Assembly: GCA_963678095.2 (NCBI GenBank)
Contig: CAXXXP010000001.1
Location: 62,001-126,000, forward strand
Origin: G963678095 sp963678095
Lineage (GTDB): Bacteria; Bacillota; Negativicutes; Selenomonadales; Selenomonadaceae
DNA: 64,000 nt
Direction of reading: 5' to 3'
Positions 17,046 through 27,900 of this stretch are shown here, in pieces. The position numbers and the translations under genes are program-made. A model generated the notes under the pieces. It saw nothing but the letters and a program-made list of their open reading frames with translations, had not been told where the DNA came from and made no database searches. Position 1 is the first letter of the stretch; the number at the start of each line of letters is the position of its first letter.

Positions 17046-20000
17046 ATGCAGGAGAAGCAAAATCAGCGGGCGATCCAAGGTCTGAAGGGACGGATTCATG
17101 CCGCTTATCAATATTTAGTTGAAAATAAGGACCTGGAAAATGCCGGAAAAGTGAAACAGTTGGCGGAAAAACTGACAGCGGAGGAATATACTATCGCGTT
17201 TTGCGGACATTTTTCTGCCGGGAAATCAAGGATGATCAACCGGCTTGTCGGCGGCAAACTATTGCCCTCAAGCCCCATTCCTACGAGCGCAAATCTTGTC
17301 AAGGTCAAAAGCGGCGACTCCTATGCCAAGGTTTTTTTTAAAAATGAGAAACCGCGTCTGTATCAGGCGCCGTATGATTACAATCTGGTAAAAAATTATT
17401 GTCAGGATGGGGACCAGATTCAGGAGATTGAAATCAGCCAACAGGGGCTAAAGATCCCCGCGGGAATTGTTATCATGGATACCCCGGGGATTGATTCTGC
17501 CGATGATGCGCATCGTATAGCCACGGAATCGGCAATTCATCTGGCCGATTTAATTTTTTACGTGATGGATTACAATCATGTGCAGTCGGAACTGAATTTC
17601 ATGTTTACCAAGGAGCTGACGGAAGCAGGCAAAGAAGTATATCTTGTCGTAAACCAGGTGGATAAGCACTCTGCCGGTGAGCTTTCGTTTGCAGACTATC
17701 AGGCAAGTGTCACTGAGGCCTTTGCTGCCTGGGGCGTCAAGCCGGCCCGTATTTTTTACACGTCCTTAAAAGAAGCGGCGCATGAAGAAAATCAATTTTT
17801 GCAGCTACAGGAATTTCTCACGGAGCGGCTCAATAACCACAAGGCATTGCTAAATGATTCCATTGCCCGCTCCCTGGACAAACTGCTACAGGATCATCTC
17901 AGCTGGCGTGAAAGGAAAGCTGAGGCGAAATTGAGCGGGGCCAAAAGTATTTTGCAGGAATTATCGACGGCAGAACAAAATGATTTAACGGCCAACTATC
18001 AGTCGCTTCTCGATGAGAAAACAGCTTTGGCCGGAGCCCTTGAAACAGCAGCGCAGGAATTTGATGCGCTGCTGCAAAAGATCCTGGCCAATGCCTATCT
18101 TATGCCGTTTGAGACGAGGTCATTGGCGGAAGCTTATCTTGAAGCTTCCGCACCGGATTTTAAGATCGGTTTTTTCTTTGCACAAAAAAAGACAGCAGCA
18201 GAGCGGGCGCGTCGGTGCCGAATTTTTTACCAGGGACTGACGGAAAAAGTGAACTCGCAGCTCATATGGCATTTGCGTGATTTTTTGGCTGGCTTTTTGC
18301 GGCAAAAACGGTTGGATTCGCCTGAATTGTTGACGGCAGCCCAGCAGTTTTCCTTTCCCTTCGGCGAGGAAGTGCTGACCGGGGCCTTGAAGCCTGGGGC
18401 CTGCCTGTCGGGGGAATATCTGCTCAATTACACCAGTCAGGTGGCAGAGGAGATAAAGCGGCTGGCGAAGGCGTCGCTCAACCGGCTAAAAGAAGATATT
18501 TTACAGGAACTAGACAAAAAGAATCGGCAACTTGAAGCAAAGGTCGCCGAAAAATCTGTTGGGCTGGAACGATATGTACAGGCGCTCGAAGAAATCAGCC
18601 GGGTACAGGCCGCCGCTGTTCGGGAACGGCAGCAGTTGGCTGCATGTATTGAGGCAGCTGCTGCTGCCCCGGATTTTGAAGCGGAGATGCTGTTTGCGCG
18701 GCCAACGATTGCCTTTGAAATTATTGCCGGACAGGAAGAACCTTTGCCAGCGGCAGAAAAAGTTTCTGTGGTGACGGTGAAGGAACAGACACGGACGCGG
18801 GCCGATAGTCCAGCCGAGGATCAGATAAAATCCATGCAGCACAGACTTAAAGAATCGGCGAGAATAATCCGTAATTTGCCAGGCTTTTCCCGGTTGTCAC
18901 AGGAGCTTGATGAAAAAGCACAGCGGCTCGACAATAAGGGGTTTAGTGTGGCCCTGTTTGGTGCCTTTAGTGCCGGGAAATCCTCGTTTGCCAATGCGTT
19001 GCTCGGACAACGGGTATTGCCGGTATCGCCCAACCCGATGACGGCAGCGATCAACCGCATCAAACCAGTCGATGACGCGCATGGGCATGGGCTGGTTTAT
19101 ATCAGCCTGAAAACTTCGGCGGTTATGCTGGAAGATGTAAATCAAGCGCTGCAGATTTTTTCCTGTCAGGCGCCAAGCCTTGAAAGTGCAGTGAAAATAA
19201 TTGCCGGGATCAGTGGAGATTTAGCCTGGCAGGGAGCGGCAGAAAAGACGAATTACAGTTTTCTGCAGGCGTTTTCTCGTGGCTATGCACAGCTGGCGGC
19301 GCAGCTTGGCACGACGCTGTCATCGACCACGGATGAATTTGCTCCGTACGTTGCCTGCGAAGAAAAATCATGTTTTGTCGACTGGATTGATCTTTATTAT
19401 GATTGTGCCCTGACCCGCCAAGGGATTACGCTGGTCGATACGCCGGGGGCAGATTCCATCAATGCGAGACATACTGGGGTAGCGTTTGATTTCATAAAAA
19501 ACTCGGATGCTATTTTGTTCGTCACTTACTACAACCATGCATTTTCCAAGGCGGATCGCGAATTTTTGATCCAGCTGGGCCGGGTCAAGGATGCCTTTCA
19601 GCTCGATAAAATGTTCTTTATGATCAATGCCATTGATCTGGCTGACAGCGAACGGGAGCAGGCAACAGTGGTTGATTATGTGTGCGGGCAGCTGATAAAA
19701 TACGGGGTGAGGCAGCCGCAGGTTTATCCGCTATCGAGTTTGCAGGCGCTAGAGGAAAAGCTGACGGAGGCGGACGAGACGCTTTCCGGGCTTCCTGAAT
19801 TTGAAACCGATTTCTATCATTTTATTACGCATGATTTAGCCGCCATGGCAGTTCGTGCTTCGCAGCAGGAATTGAATCGTGTGGAGCAGCTGTTGGAAAA
19901 ATTAATTTTGAGTACCGGGGTCGAACAGTCGGTTAAGGAGCAGCGGCGCTTAAGCCTGGAAACAGAAAAATCAAGGCTGCTTAAGATTCTGGCCCAGCAG

Positions 20001-20696
20001 ACACCGGCCTCACTGGAGCGGCGGCTGGCGCAGGAAACCGAAGAGCTTGTATATTATATAAAGCAAAGGGTATTTTTGCGCTATTACGATTTTTTTAAGG
20101 AGTCGTTTAATCCGGCCGTGCTGCGCGACGATGGTCGTGATCTGAAACAGGCCCTACAAAATGCGCTGGCTGAACTGCTGGCTCAGCTTGGTTTTGATTT
20201 TTCCCAGGAGATGCGAGCTACGACGCTTCGGCTTGACCGATTTGCCGAAAAAATATTGATCGAGCAGCAGTGCTTGCTGACGGAAACACTGCAGGGCATC
20301 AATCAGGATTTGTCTTTTGCCCAGTACGAGTTTGCTGGCAGTGCAACTATTGATTTTTCACCTGCATTTGCTGCGCTGCCGCCAGCGATGTTTAGTCGAA
20401 TGCTGGCTGGGTTTAAGAACCCGAAAGCGTTCTTTGAGCGAAATGAAAAGGAACAGATGCGCACGGAACTTGCGCGGATCCTGGCAAGCCCGGCGGAGGA
20501 ATATCTGTCATGCGAGCAGGTGAAACTTGACGCAGTGTATGATGAATTGCTGACGGCAGCTTTTGCTGCCTTGATAAAACAGATGCAGGAAGAAGTAGAA
20601 GCGTTTTATCTGAGCCTTTTGTCGGCCCTTGACGGTGGTGTTTCTGGAGAGCGTTTACGCCAGGTGCAAACACAACTGCAGGCAGTAAAAAAATAG
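17046..20696 (+). CDS. Tandem (two-headed) bacterial dynamin-like GTPase
   Basis: 1216 aa with two complete dynamin modules. First GTPase: P-loop GHFSAGKS (54-61), switch DTPGID (145-150), NQVD (203-206). Second: GAFSAGKS (639-646), DTPGAD (798-803), NAID (861-864). Each is followed by long helical stalk regions rich in Gln, Glu and Leu. Length and layout match B. subtilis DynA (about 1190 aa), which tethers and fuses membranes and protects against membrane stress and phage. Short hydrophobic patches after each GTPase could be membrane paddles. It is monocistronic with its own promoter-like site and terminator. Confidence 0.9.
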   Translation: MQEKQNQRAIQGLKGRIHAAYQYLVENKDLENAGKVKQLAEKLTAEEYTIAFCGHFSAGKSRMINRLVGGKLLPSSPIPTSANLVKVKSGDSYAKVFFKNEKPRLYQAPYDYNLVKNYCQDGDQIQEIEISQQGLKIPAGIVIMDTPGIDSADDAHRIATESAIHLADLIFYVMDYNHVQSELNFMFTKELTEAGKEVYLVVNQVDKHSAGELSFADYQASVTEAFAAWGVKPARIFYTSLKEAAHEENQFLQLQEFLTERLNNHKALLNDSIARSLDKLLQDHLSWRERKAEAKLSGAKSILQELSTAEQNDLTANYQSLLDEKTALAGALETAAQEFDALLQKILANAYLMPFETRSLAEAYLEASAPDFKIGFFFAQKKTAAERARRCRIFYQGLTEKVNSQLIWHLRDFLAGFLRQKRLDSPELLTAAQQFSFPFGEEVLTGALKPGACLSGEYLLNYTSQVAEEIKRLAKASLNRLKEDILQELDKKNRQLEAKVAEKSVGLERYVQALEEISRVQAAAVRERQQLAACIEAAAAAPDFEAEMLFARPTIAFEIIAGQEEPLPAAEKVSVVTVKEQTRTRADSPAEDQIKSMQHRLKESARIIRNLPGFSRLSQELDEKAQRLDNKGFSVALFGAFSAGKSSFANALLGQRVLPVSPNPMTAAINRIKPVDDAHGHGLVYISLKTSAVMLEDVNQALQIFSCQAPSLESAVKIIAGISGDLAWQGAAEKTNYSFLQAFSRGYAQLAAQLGTTLSSTTDEFAPYVACEEKSCFVDWIDLYYDCALTRQGITLVDTPGADSINARHTGVAFDFIKNSDAILFVTYYNHAFSKADREFLIQLGRVKDAFQLDKMFFMINAIDLADSEREQATVVDYVCGQLIKYGVRQPQVYPLSSLQALEEKLTEADETLSGLPEFETDFYHFITHDLAAMAVRASQQELNRVEQLLEKLILSTGVEQSVKEQRRLSLETEKSRLLKILAQQTPASLERRLAQETEELVYYIKQRVFLRYYDFFKESFNPAVLRDDGRDLKQALQNALAELLAQLGFDFSQEMRATTLRLDRFAEKILIEQQCLLTETLQGINQDLSFAQYEFAGSATIDFSPAFAALPPAMFSRMLAGFKNPKAFFERNEKEQMRTELARILASPAEEYLSCEQVKLDAVYDELLTAAFAALIKQMQEEVEAFYLSLLSALDGGVSGERLRQVQTQLQAVKK

Positions 20697-20704
20697 TGAT
20701 GAAC

Positions 20705-20750
20705 AAAAAGATTCGCTGGGGTATGCAACAGGCTGCCCGGCGAATTTTTT
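20705..20750 (+). terminator. Terminator after the dynamin-like gene
   Basis: A 10-bp stem with one mismatch (20711-20720 with 20736-20745) followed by six T. Confidence 0.8.
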
Positions 20751-20887
20751 ATTACTGGGGAGTTACAGGTAAAATCATAAATATTTTTTATGGGAAAATA
20801 GTCGGGAGCGCGTGCGGGTGATTTATGATAAAATTAAGTAAATGTTGCTATTTGGCTTCTTTTTGGATTGTATAGGGGGATTTTATA

Positions 20888-22555
20888 ATGAAAATTAAAA
20901 CACTTAAGGCGAAACTTATTTCAATTACACTGGCACTGTTCTTTGTGGTGCTGCTGAGCAGTACCGCGGCGGTAGCTTTTTTTGTTAAAGGGCAGATGGA
21001 AACCGTTTTGTTGAATAAATCAATTGAGACAGCAACGGAAATGTCTCAGAATATCACGAATATGCTGTCGGCACAACAGGCAAAAACGGAGGAGTTACAG
21101 GCGTTTTTAGCAGAGAAATCAAAGCAGAAAAATATTGCCTACGCGGTGATCATCGATAAAAATGCTGTAGCAATTGCCCATAGCGATGCCGCTAAAATAG
21201 GCAAACAATATGACGATGCCTACACGCTTGACGGAGCAAAAAACGGCAATGTAAAGACTTCCCGTTTTTTTGCCGATATGCAGCAGATCTGGACCTATGA
21301 CATCATGGTGCCGATATACAAAAATGGCACGCAGGTCGGAGCTCTCGATATAGGGATTCCGGAAACCGGGATTACCGAGGTTATTTATAAGATTGTTCAA
21401 ATACAGACGATCCTGAGTGTGATATTTTTCCTGGTTATTTCTTTGTTGCTTGCCGGGGTATTTCAGCGGATGTTTGTGCCACTCAATGATATGGTACAGA
21501 TCATTAACAAGATCGGTCAGCTGGATCTGAAAAAAGATGGCCGCCTTGATCGTCTTGTCGGCAATACCGATGAAATCGGTGAAATTGCCCGCTCGCTGTC
21601 GAGTATGCAGGCAAGCGTAGCCGCCTTGGTAAAGGAAATCATCAACAATTCGCAGAGCTTGAGCAGTTCATCGACGATGCTGTCGTCTACGGTCAAACAT
21701 TTATCGGACAAAGTTGTCGTCATAACAGATTCCGTGCAGGATATATCCTCGCAGATGCAGGAAGCCAGTGCGGCTACAGAAGAAATCACGGCTTCGATTG
21801 AAGAGGTTGAGGCCAATATTAATGTTCTTTCGCAAAAGGCTGCCAACGGCAGCGACAATGCGGTTGACTTTAAAGACCGGGCCCAAAATGCACAGAAGAA
21901 CAGCCGCCAGGCCATTGATGAATCGATGCAGATTTTGGCGGAGAAAAAAGCTGATGTGGAAAAGGCAATTGAAACGGGACGCGTAGTGGAAAACATCAAG
22001 GTGATGGCCGATACGATTGCCGGTATTTCGGCGCAGACGAATCTGCTGGCGCTCAATGCCGCGATTGAAGCTGCACGGGCCGGTGAGCAGGGCCGTGGCT
22101 TTGCTGTTGTAGCCGAAGAGGTCAGAAAGCTGGCCGAGCAGTCGGCAAAATCGGTCCTGAATATTCAGGAGACAATCGATCAGGTGCAGATTGCCTTTAA
22201 GAGCAGCACGGATACGGGCACGGGTATGCTGGACTTCATCGATCAGGATGTCCAGAAAAACTTTGCGGCTTATGGGGATACCGGTCGCCATTATGCGGAG
22301 GATGCTGAATTTGTCAGCCGGATGTCCGAGGAAATTGCCAGTATGTCTGAAGATGTAAATCATACGGTCAGTGAAGTGAGCAAGGCAATTCAGGTAATGA
22401 CCGGCAACACGCAAAAATCAAATGAACATACAAAGACGATCAGCGACAACATGGACGAGACAACAGCCGTATTAAAAAATGTTGCCGATACCGCCGGAGA
22501 ACAGGCGCAGCTGGCAGCGAATCTCAATGATATGGTAAGAAAATTCAAGGTGTAA
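20888..22555 (+). CDS. Methyl-accepting chemotaxis protein with single-Cache-like sensor
   Basis: 555 aa chemoreceptor. TM1 (about residues 10-33), a periplasmic sensor of about 130 residues of single-Cache type (IAYAVIIDKNAVAIAHSD; VPIYKNGTQVGALDIG), TM2 (about 168-190), HAMP, and a signalling coiled coil with the conserved tip ISAQTNLLALNAAIEAA. It lacks the larger double sensor of the receptor at 9269, so it reads a different ligand. Single gene with its own terminator. Confidence 0.92.
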   Translation: MKIKTLKAKLISITLALFFVVLLSSTAAVAFFVKGQMETVLLNKSIETATEMSQNITNMLSAQQAKTEELQAFLAEKSKQKNIAYAVIIDKNAVAIAHSDAAKIGKQYDDAYTLDGAKNGNVKTSRFFADMQQIWTYDIMVPIYKNGTQVGALDIGIPETGITEVIYKIVQIQTILSVIFFLVISLLLAGVFQRMFVPLNDMVQIINKIGQLDLKKDGRLDRLVGNTDEIGEIARSLSSMQASVAALVKEIINNSQSLSSSSTMLSSTVKHLSDKVVVITDSVQDISSQMQEASAATEEITASIEEVEANINVLSQKAANGSDNAVDFKDRAQNAQKNSRQAIDESMQILAEKKADVEKAIETGRVVENIKVMADTIAGISAQTNLLALNAAIEAARAGEQGRGFAVVAEEVRKLAEQSAKSVLNIQETIDQVQIAFKSSTDTGTGMLDFIDQDVQKNFAAYGDTGRHYAEDAEFVSRMSEEIASMSEDVNHTVSEVSKAIQVMTGNTQKSNEHTKTISDNMDETTAVLKNVADTAGEQAQLAANLNDMVRKFKV

Positions 22556-22580
22556 TAACGCCAGCATTTGGTAAATAAGT

Positions 22581-22636
22581 AAGCAAAGGGCAGCAGGAGC
22601 AGGGCGGAAACGCAGTTCTTGCTGCCCTTTGCTTTG
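22581..22636 (+). terminator. Terminator after the second chemoreceptor
   Basis: A perfect 15-bp stem (22581-22595 with 22620-22634) with a 24-base loop. Confidence 0.7.
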
Positions 22637-22739
22637 CAGCGGGCAGGTGGCATTTATTTTAATCCGGGAGTTTTTATGCTATACTGATAGCGCATTATTT
22701 TTGGCCGATGATCAGAAAATGGAAGGGGAAAAAACCTCG

Positions 22740-24254
22740 ATGAAAACAGGGTTTGACCACAAAAAATACATAGAAAAACAGTCAAAATATATTTTGGAAC
22801 GGGTGCATGCCTATGATAAGCTTTATATGGAGTTTGGCGGCAAGCTGATGGCGGATTTTCATGCCCGCAGGGTATTGCCCGGTTTTGATCCGGATGCAAA
22901 AATAAAATTACTGCACCATCTGGCAGATAAGCTAGAGATTATTATCTGTATTTATGCCGGTGACATCGAGCGCAATAAGATTCGCGGGGATTTTGGCATT
23001 ACGTATGAACTTGAGGTTTTGCGGATGATTGATGATTTGCGCCGGCATAAGCTTGCGGTCAATAGTGTCGTCATCACGCGCTGTGAGGATACGCTCGCGA
23101 CCAACGCCTTTGGGCAAAAGCTAGCCAATCGTGGAATTCGTGTGTATAAGCACGCGGCAACAAAAGGCTATCCAACCGATGTGGATACCATTGTCAGTGA
23201 GGAGGGGTATGGCAAGAATCCTTATATTGAAACGACGAAAAGCATTGTTGTGGTGACCGCGCCGGGACCCAGCAGCGGCAAATTGGCAACCTGTCTGAGT
23301 CAGATGTATCATGAGGCGAAACGGGGGATAAAAGCAGGATATGCAAAATTTGAGACATTTCCGGTCTGGAATCTGCCGCTCAAGCACCCCGTAAACATTG
23401 CTTATGAAGCGGCGACGGCGGATCTGAAGGACATAAACATGATGGATCCGTTTCATCTGGCAGCCTATGGTGAGCCGGCGGTCAATTACAACCGCGATAT
23501 TGAGGTTTTTCCAGTACTGCGGCGAATCATAGAAAAAATAACCGGTGAAAAATCCATCTATCAGTCGCCGACGGATATGGGAGTCAACCAGGTTAAACAT
23601 GGCATCGTTGATGATGGAGTTGTGCGGGAAGCGGCCTGTCAGGAGGTCATCCGCCGTTACTTTACTACGGCCTGTGATTATAAAAAAGGAATTGCCGGAA
23701 GTGATACCTTGGAGAGGGTAAAACTGCTGCTTGATGAACTAGAGCTGACAGAGCTGGACCGGGTTCCGGTTGGACCGGCCCGTCAGGCTACTGTTGAATT
23801 GCAGTCACAATGGCCAGATACGGAGGATCTTGTCTCAGTCATGGCGATTGAATTGCCGGACGGGACAGTTCTGACAGGCAAGTCTTCTGATTTGATGAGT
23901 GCTTCGGCGGCGGCTGTTTTAAACGCCGTTAAATACCTGGCGGGAGTGCCGGATTCGTTACATTTGCTGTCGCCGCTGACCCTCGAACCAATTCTTGATT
24001 TGAAACGGACGATTTTTGACCATGCCAATCCACCGGCCTTGAATTTACAGGAGGTGTTGCTGGCTCTGAGCATCAGTGCGGCAACCAGCCCGGTTGCACA
24101 CTGCGCGATCCGGCAGCTCAGAAAGTTGCCGGGGTGTCAGGCGCATGCGACGACGATGCTCGAGGGCAGTGATGAAAAGTTTTTTAAAAAATTGGGCGTA
24201 GAATACACCTGTGAGCCCCGCTTTTCGTCAAACCGTCTCTATGACAGCAATTGA
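22740..24254 (+). CDS. DUF1846 family protein
   Basis: 504 aa cytoplasmic protein of the DUF1846 (UPF0371) family, found widely in Firmicutes and of unknown function. Visible blocks include the N-terminal FDHKKYIEKQSKYILERV, a nucleotide-loop-like APGPSSGKLATCLSQMYHE, QSPTDMGVNQVKHGIVDD and a C-terminal ATSPVAHCAIRQLRKLPGCQAH. ATG 22740 follows GGAAGGGGAA. A TGCTATACT extended -10 lies about 55 bases upstream, so the gene has its own promoter. It lies before a cysteine hydrolase gene, 54 bases apart. Confidence 0.85.
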   Translation: MKTGFDHKKYIEKQSKYILERVHAYDKLYMEFGGKLMADFHARRVLPGFDPDAKIKLLHHLADKLEIIICIYAGDIERNKIRGDFGITYELEVLRMIDDLRRHKLAVNSVVITRCEDTLATNAFGQKLANRGIRVYKHAATKGYPTDVDTIVSEEGYGKNPYIETTKSIVVVTAPGPSSGKLATCLSQMYHEAKRGIKAGYAKFETFPVWNLPLKHPVNIAYEAATADLKDINMMDPFHLAAYGEPAVNYNRDIEVFPVLRRIIEKITGEKSIYQSPTDMGVNQVKHGIVDDGVVREAACQEVIRRYFTTACDYKKGIAGSDTLERVKLLLDELELTELDRVPVGPARQATVELQSQWPDTEDLVSVMAIELPDGTVLTGKSSDLMSASAAAVLNAVKYLAGVPDSLHLLSPLTLEPILDLKRTIFDHANPPALNLQEVLLALSISAATSPVAHCAIRQLRKLPGCQAHATTMLEGSDEKFFKKLGVEYTCEPRFSSNRLYDSN

Positions 24255-24308
24255 GCTGGTGCTGGCAGTCACTTTGTTTAAAAATTTTTGACAGGGGAGG
24301 AAGCTTCT

Positions 24309-24842
24309 ATGAAAGCGGCACTGATTATTGTGGATGTACAGACTGGGGTAGCGGTGAAGGATATTTACAATCGGGAGCAGGTATTAGGCAATATCGCGGA
24401 GCTGCTCGCTTTTTGCCGGGAACTGCAGCTGGACATTCTTTATATTCGTCATGATGATGGCCCCGACAGTGATCTGACTGTCGGCAGCGACGCCTGGCAG
24501 ATTGTGCCTCTGCTGGAGCCTGCTCCAGGAGAGCTGATTTTTGATAAAAAATATAATAGCCTGTTCTATAAAACTGGTGTAAGGGAATATTTATCCGCTA
24601 GAGGCATCGATACGATCCTTCTTACCGGGCTGCAGACAGAATACTGTATCGATGCGAGCTGTAAAGCTGGTTTTGAGCATGGATACCGGGTGATTATTCC
24701 TGAGGATACGACCAGTACTCGCGACAACGGTACCTTTAGCGGTCGCCAGCTCCATGAGTTTTTTACCTATAAGATTTGGCAGGGGCGGTACGCCGAGGTC
24801 GTGCCGCTGACTGCGTTGAAAAAAAGATTAGCTGTTCAATAA
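24309..24842 (+). CDS. Isochorismatase-like cysteine hydrolase
   Basis: 177 aa with the triad of the family: Asp9 (IIVDVQ), Lys81 (DKKYNSLF) and Cys113 (TEYCIDASC). The cis-peptide region before the cysteine, LLTGLQTEYCID, is typical. Such enzymes hydrolyse amides such as nicotinamide or ureido compounds. The substrate is not shown by sequence. ATG 24309 is chosen because GGGGAGGA lies 7 bases before it. Confidence 0.86.
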   Translation: MKAALIIVDVQTGVAVKDIYNREQVLGNIAELLAFCRELQLDILYIRHDDGPDSDLTVGSDAWQIVPLLEPAPGELIFDKKYNSLFYKTGVREYLSARGIDTILLTGLQTEYCIDASCKAGFEHGYRVIIPEDTTSTRDNGTFSGRQLHEFFTYKIWQGRYAEVVPLTALKKRLAVQ

Positions 24843-24850
24843 AAATAGTA

Positions 24851-24892
24851 AAAGCGCCCGCAAGCTCGGTTCGAGCTTGCGGGCGCTTTTTT
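24851..24892. terminator. Bidirectional terminator between convergent genes
   Basis: A perfect 18-bp stem (24851-24868 with 24871-24888) ending in six T. It also serves nifJ on the other strand. Confidence 0.9.
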
Positions 24893-24905
24893 GAAACGAC
24901 AGGAA

Positions 24906-27900
24906 TTATCTGGCCAAAGACTTGTATTTTTCAAGCCGCTGGCGGGCATCGGCCTCGGTTTTGGCGAATAACTCCTCGGCCTGAGCGGGAAATTGCTTTT
25001 GCAGGGAGGAATAACGGACTTCCCCCAGCAAAAAGTCGCGGAAGTTTCCGGTGGGTTCTTTCGAATCAAGGATAAATGCAGGCTTTTCGCTTGTTTCTCC
25101 CTGTGGCTGAAAGCGGTAGAGACTCCAGTAGCCGCAATCGACGGCCAGCTTTGCCTCAAGCTGGCTGCAGCCCATGCTTTTGAAACCATGTGTTATGCAG
25201 GGGGCGTAGGCAATGATCAGGGAAGGACCCGGATAGGCTTCGGCTTCAGCGATGGCTTTTAATGTTTGATTTTTGTCGGCCCCCATGGCGATTTGGGCGA
25301 CATATATATAGCCGTAGCTCATTGCCATCAGCCCGAGATCCTTCTTTTTGGTGCGCTTGCCGCTGGCGGCGAATTTTGCCACAGCAGCCGTCGGAGTGGC
25401 CTTGGAGGATTGCCCGCCCGTGTTGGAGTAGACTTCTGTATCAAGCACGAGAACGTTGATGTTTTCCCCGGAGGCCAGTACATGATCCAGCCCACCGTAG
25501 CCAATATCGTAGGCCCAGCCATCGCCGCCGAAAATCCATTGTGATGGCTTGACGAGAAAATCGCGGTTGCGGTAAATCTCTGCCAGCAGTGGATCGGCCA
25601 TAGACTGCTTATTTAAGCTGTACAGCAGCTGGTCGGCGCGTTCGCGGGTATTTTCTCCGCTGTCAAAATGACGGAGCCAGTCGGTGCAGGCCGCCTTGAA
25701 GGCACTGTCTGTACTTGCCAAAGAGGCTTTTTCGATATCAGCTGCCAGCTTGGTCCGTACTTGTCTCGCGCCGAGAAACATGCCGAGTCCAAATTCGGCA
25801 TTGTCTTCAAACAGAGAGTTGGCCCAGGCGGGACCATGCCCGCGATGATTTTTGGTATAGGGAATAGAGGGGGCACTGCCAGCCCAGACGGAAGAACAGC
25901 CAGTGGCGTTAGCAACCATCATGCGGTCGCCAAAGAGCTGGGTGACAAGCTTGAGGTAGGGGCTTTCCCCACAGCCGGAGCAGGCTCCGGAAAATTCAAG
26001 CAGCGGCTGCTCGAACTGGCTGCCCTTGACGGAGGCTTTTTTCATAGGATTCTTCTTTGGCGACAGCTGCAGGGCATATTCCCAGAGCGTTTCCTCGTGT
26101 ACCTGGCTGGCCAGTGGCTTCATGACGAGAGCTTTTTCTTTGGCCGGACATACCTGGGCACAATTGCCGCAACCATTGCAGTCCAGTGGGGATACGGCCA
26201 GACGAAAATCGAGATCGGCGGCGCCGATGGCCGCTTTGACAGCAAAGCCTTCAGGTGCTTTTGTGAGTTCGTCTTTGTCGACAAGTACAGGGCGGATGGC
26301 TGCATGCGGACAGACAAACGAACATTGATTGCACTGAATGCAGGCACTCGGTTGCCATTGGGGAACGTGTACGGCGATGCCTCGTTTTTCGTAGGCCGAT
26401 GTCCCGAGCGGGTAAGTGCCATCCTCCACGCAGGTAAAAGCGCTGACCGGAAGACGGTCGCCCTCCTGCCGATTGACAGGACGCAAAACCTCGTCAATAA
26501 AGGCTGGAACTTCTTTGCCTTTATTGGCAGTGCTGGCGGCTGTCTGCCAGGTGGCTGGAACCAGAATTTTTCTGACGGCAGCAAGACCGGCATCGATGGC
26601 GGCGTGGTTCATGGCGACAACTTTTTCGCCCTTTTTGCCGTAAGAACTTATGACAGCTTCCTTTAAATACGTGATAGCTTCCTCCGCTGGAATAATGGCA
26701 GCTATTTTAAAGAAGGCGGATTGCATGATCATATTAATTCTGCCGCCTAACCCGAGGTTTTCGGCAATGGCAACGGCATCAATGGCATAAAAATCGATTT
26801 TATTCTGGTATAGGTATTGTTTCATGCTAGCCGGCAGTTGGCTGTCAATTTCTTCATCCGTCCAGCTGCAGTTGAGCAGAAAGCTGCCGCCGGGCTTGAG
26901 ACCGAGCAATACATCGTAATTATCGACATAAGACTGGTTGTGACAGGCGATAAAGTCGGCCTTATGGATCAGATAAGGTGCTTTGATGGGCTGGTGCCCA
27001 AAGCGCAGATGAGAAACGGTGATGCCGCCGGATTTTTTTGAATCGTAGGCGAAATAGGCCTGGGCATACATATCGGTATGGTCGCCGATGATTTTTATCG
27101 CGCTTTTATTGGCGCCGACAGTTCCGTCAGAACCAAGCCCCCAGAATTTACAGGCTTTGGTGCCTGATGGGGTGGTGTCGAGATCCTTTCCCAAGGGCAG
27201 CGAAGTATGCGTGACATCATCGACGATGCCGACTGTGAAATGGTCTTTAGGAACTTTTTGATTGAGATTTTCAAAGACGGCCTCAATATGCCCCGGAACA
27301 ATATCTTTGCCGCCGATGCCGCAGCGCCCGCCGACGATCAGCGGCTGCCAGTCAGCATTGTAGAAGGCCGTTTTTACATCGAGGTAGAGCGGTTCAGCCA
27401 GCGCCCCCGATTCTTTGGTTCGGTCGAGGACCGCTATTTTCTTTACGGTCCGGGGAATGTATTTAAAGAAGTGTTCAATCGAAAATGGCCGGTATAGATG
27501 AACGGTCAACAGACCGACTTTTTCGCCAGCGGCATTGAGGTGATCGACGGTTTCTTCGATGGCCTCGCAGACAGAACCCATGGCAATGATCAGGCGCTCG
27601 GCATCTTTAGCTCCGTGATAATTGAATAAATGGTAGTCACGCCCAGTAAGCCGGTTTATTTCCTGCATATACTCTTCGACAATTTGCGGCAGGGCATCAT
27701 AGTAGCGGTTTACAGCTTCTTTTTGCTGGAAGTAAATATCGGAGTTTTGTACGGTGCCTCGCAGCACGGGATGATCTGGATTCAGCGCGCGGCGGCGAAA
27801 TTCATTGACGGCTTCCAAATCGAGCAGTCCGGCGAGTTCCTCATAGTCTAGAATTTCTATTTTTTGAATTTCATGGGAGGTGCGGAAGCCGTCAAAAAAA

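Noticed and set aside
25668..26666. Long plus-strand ORF (332 codons) inside nifJ
   Set aside because: It is antisense to conserved PFOR iron-sulfur and TPP regions, has no ribosome binding site and no recognisable protein family.
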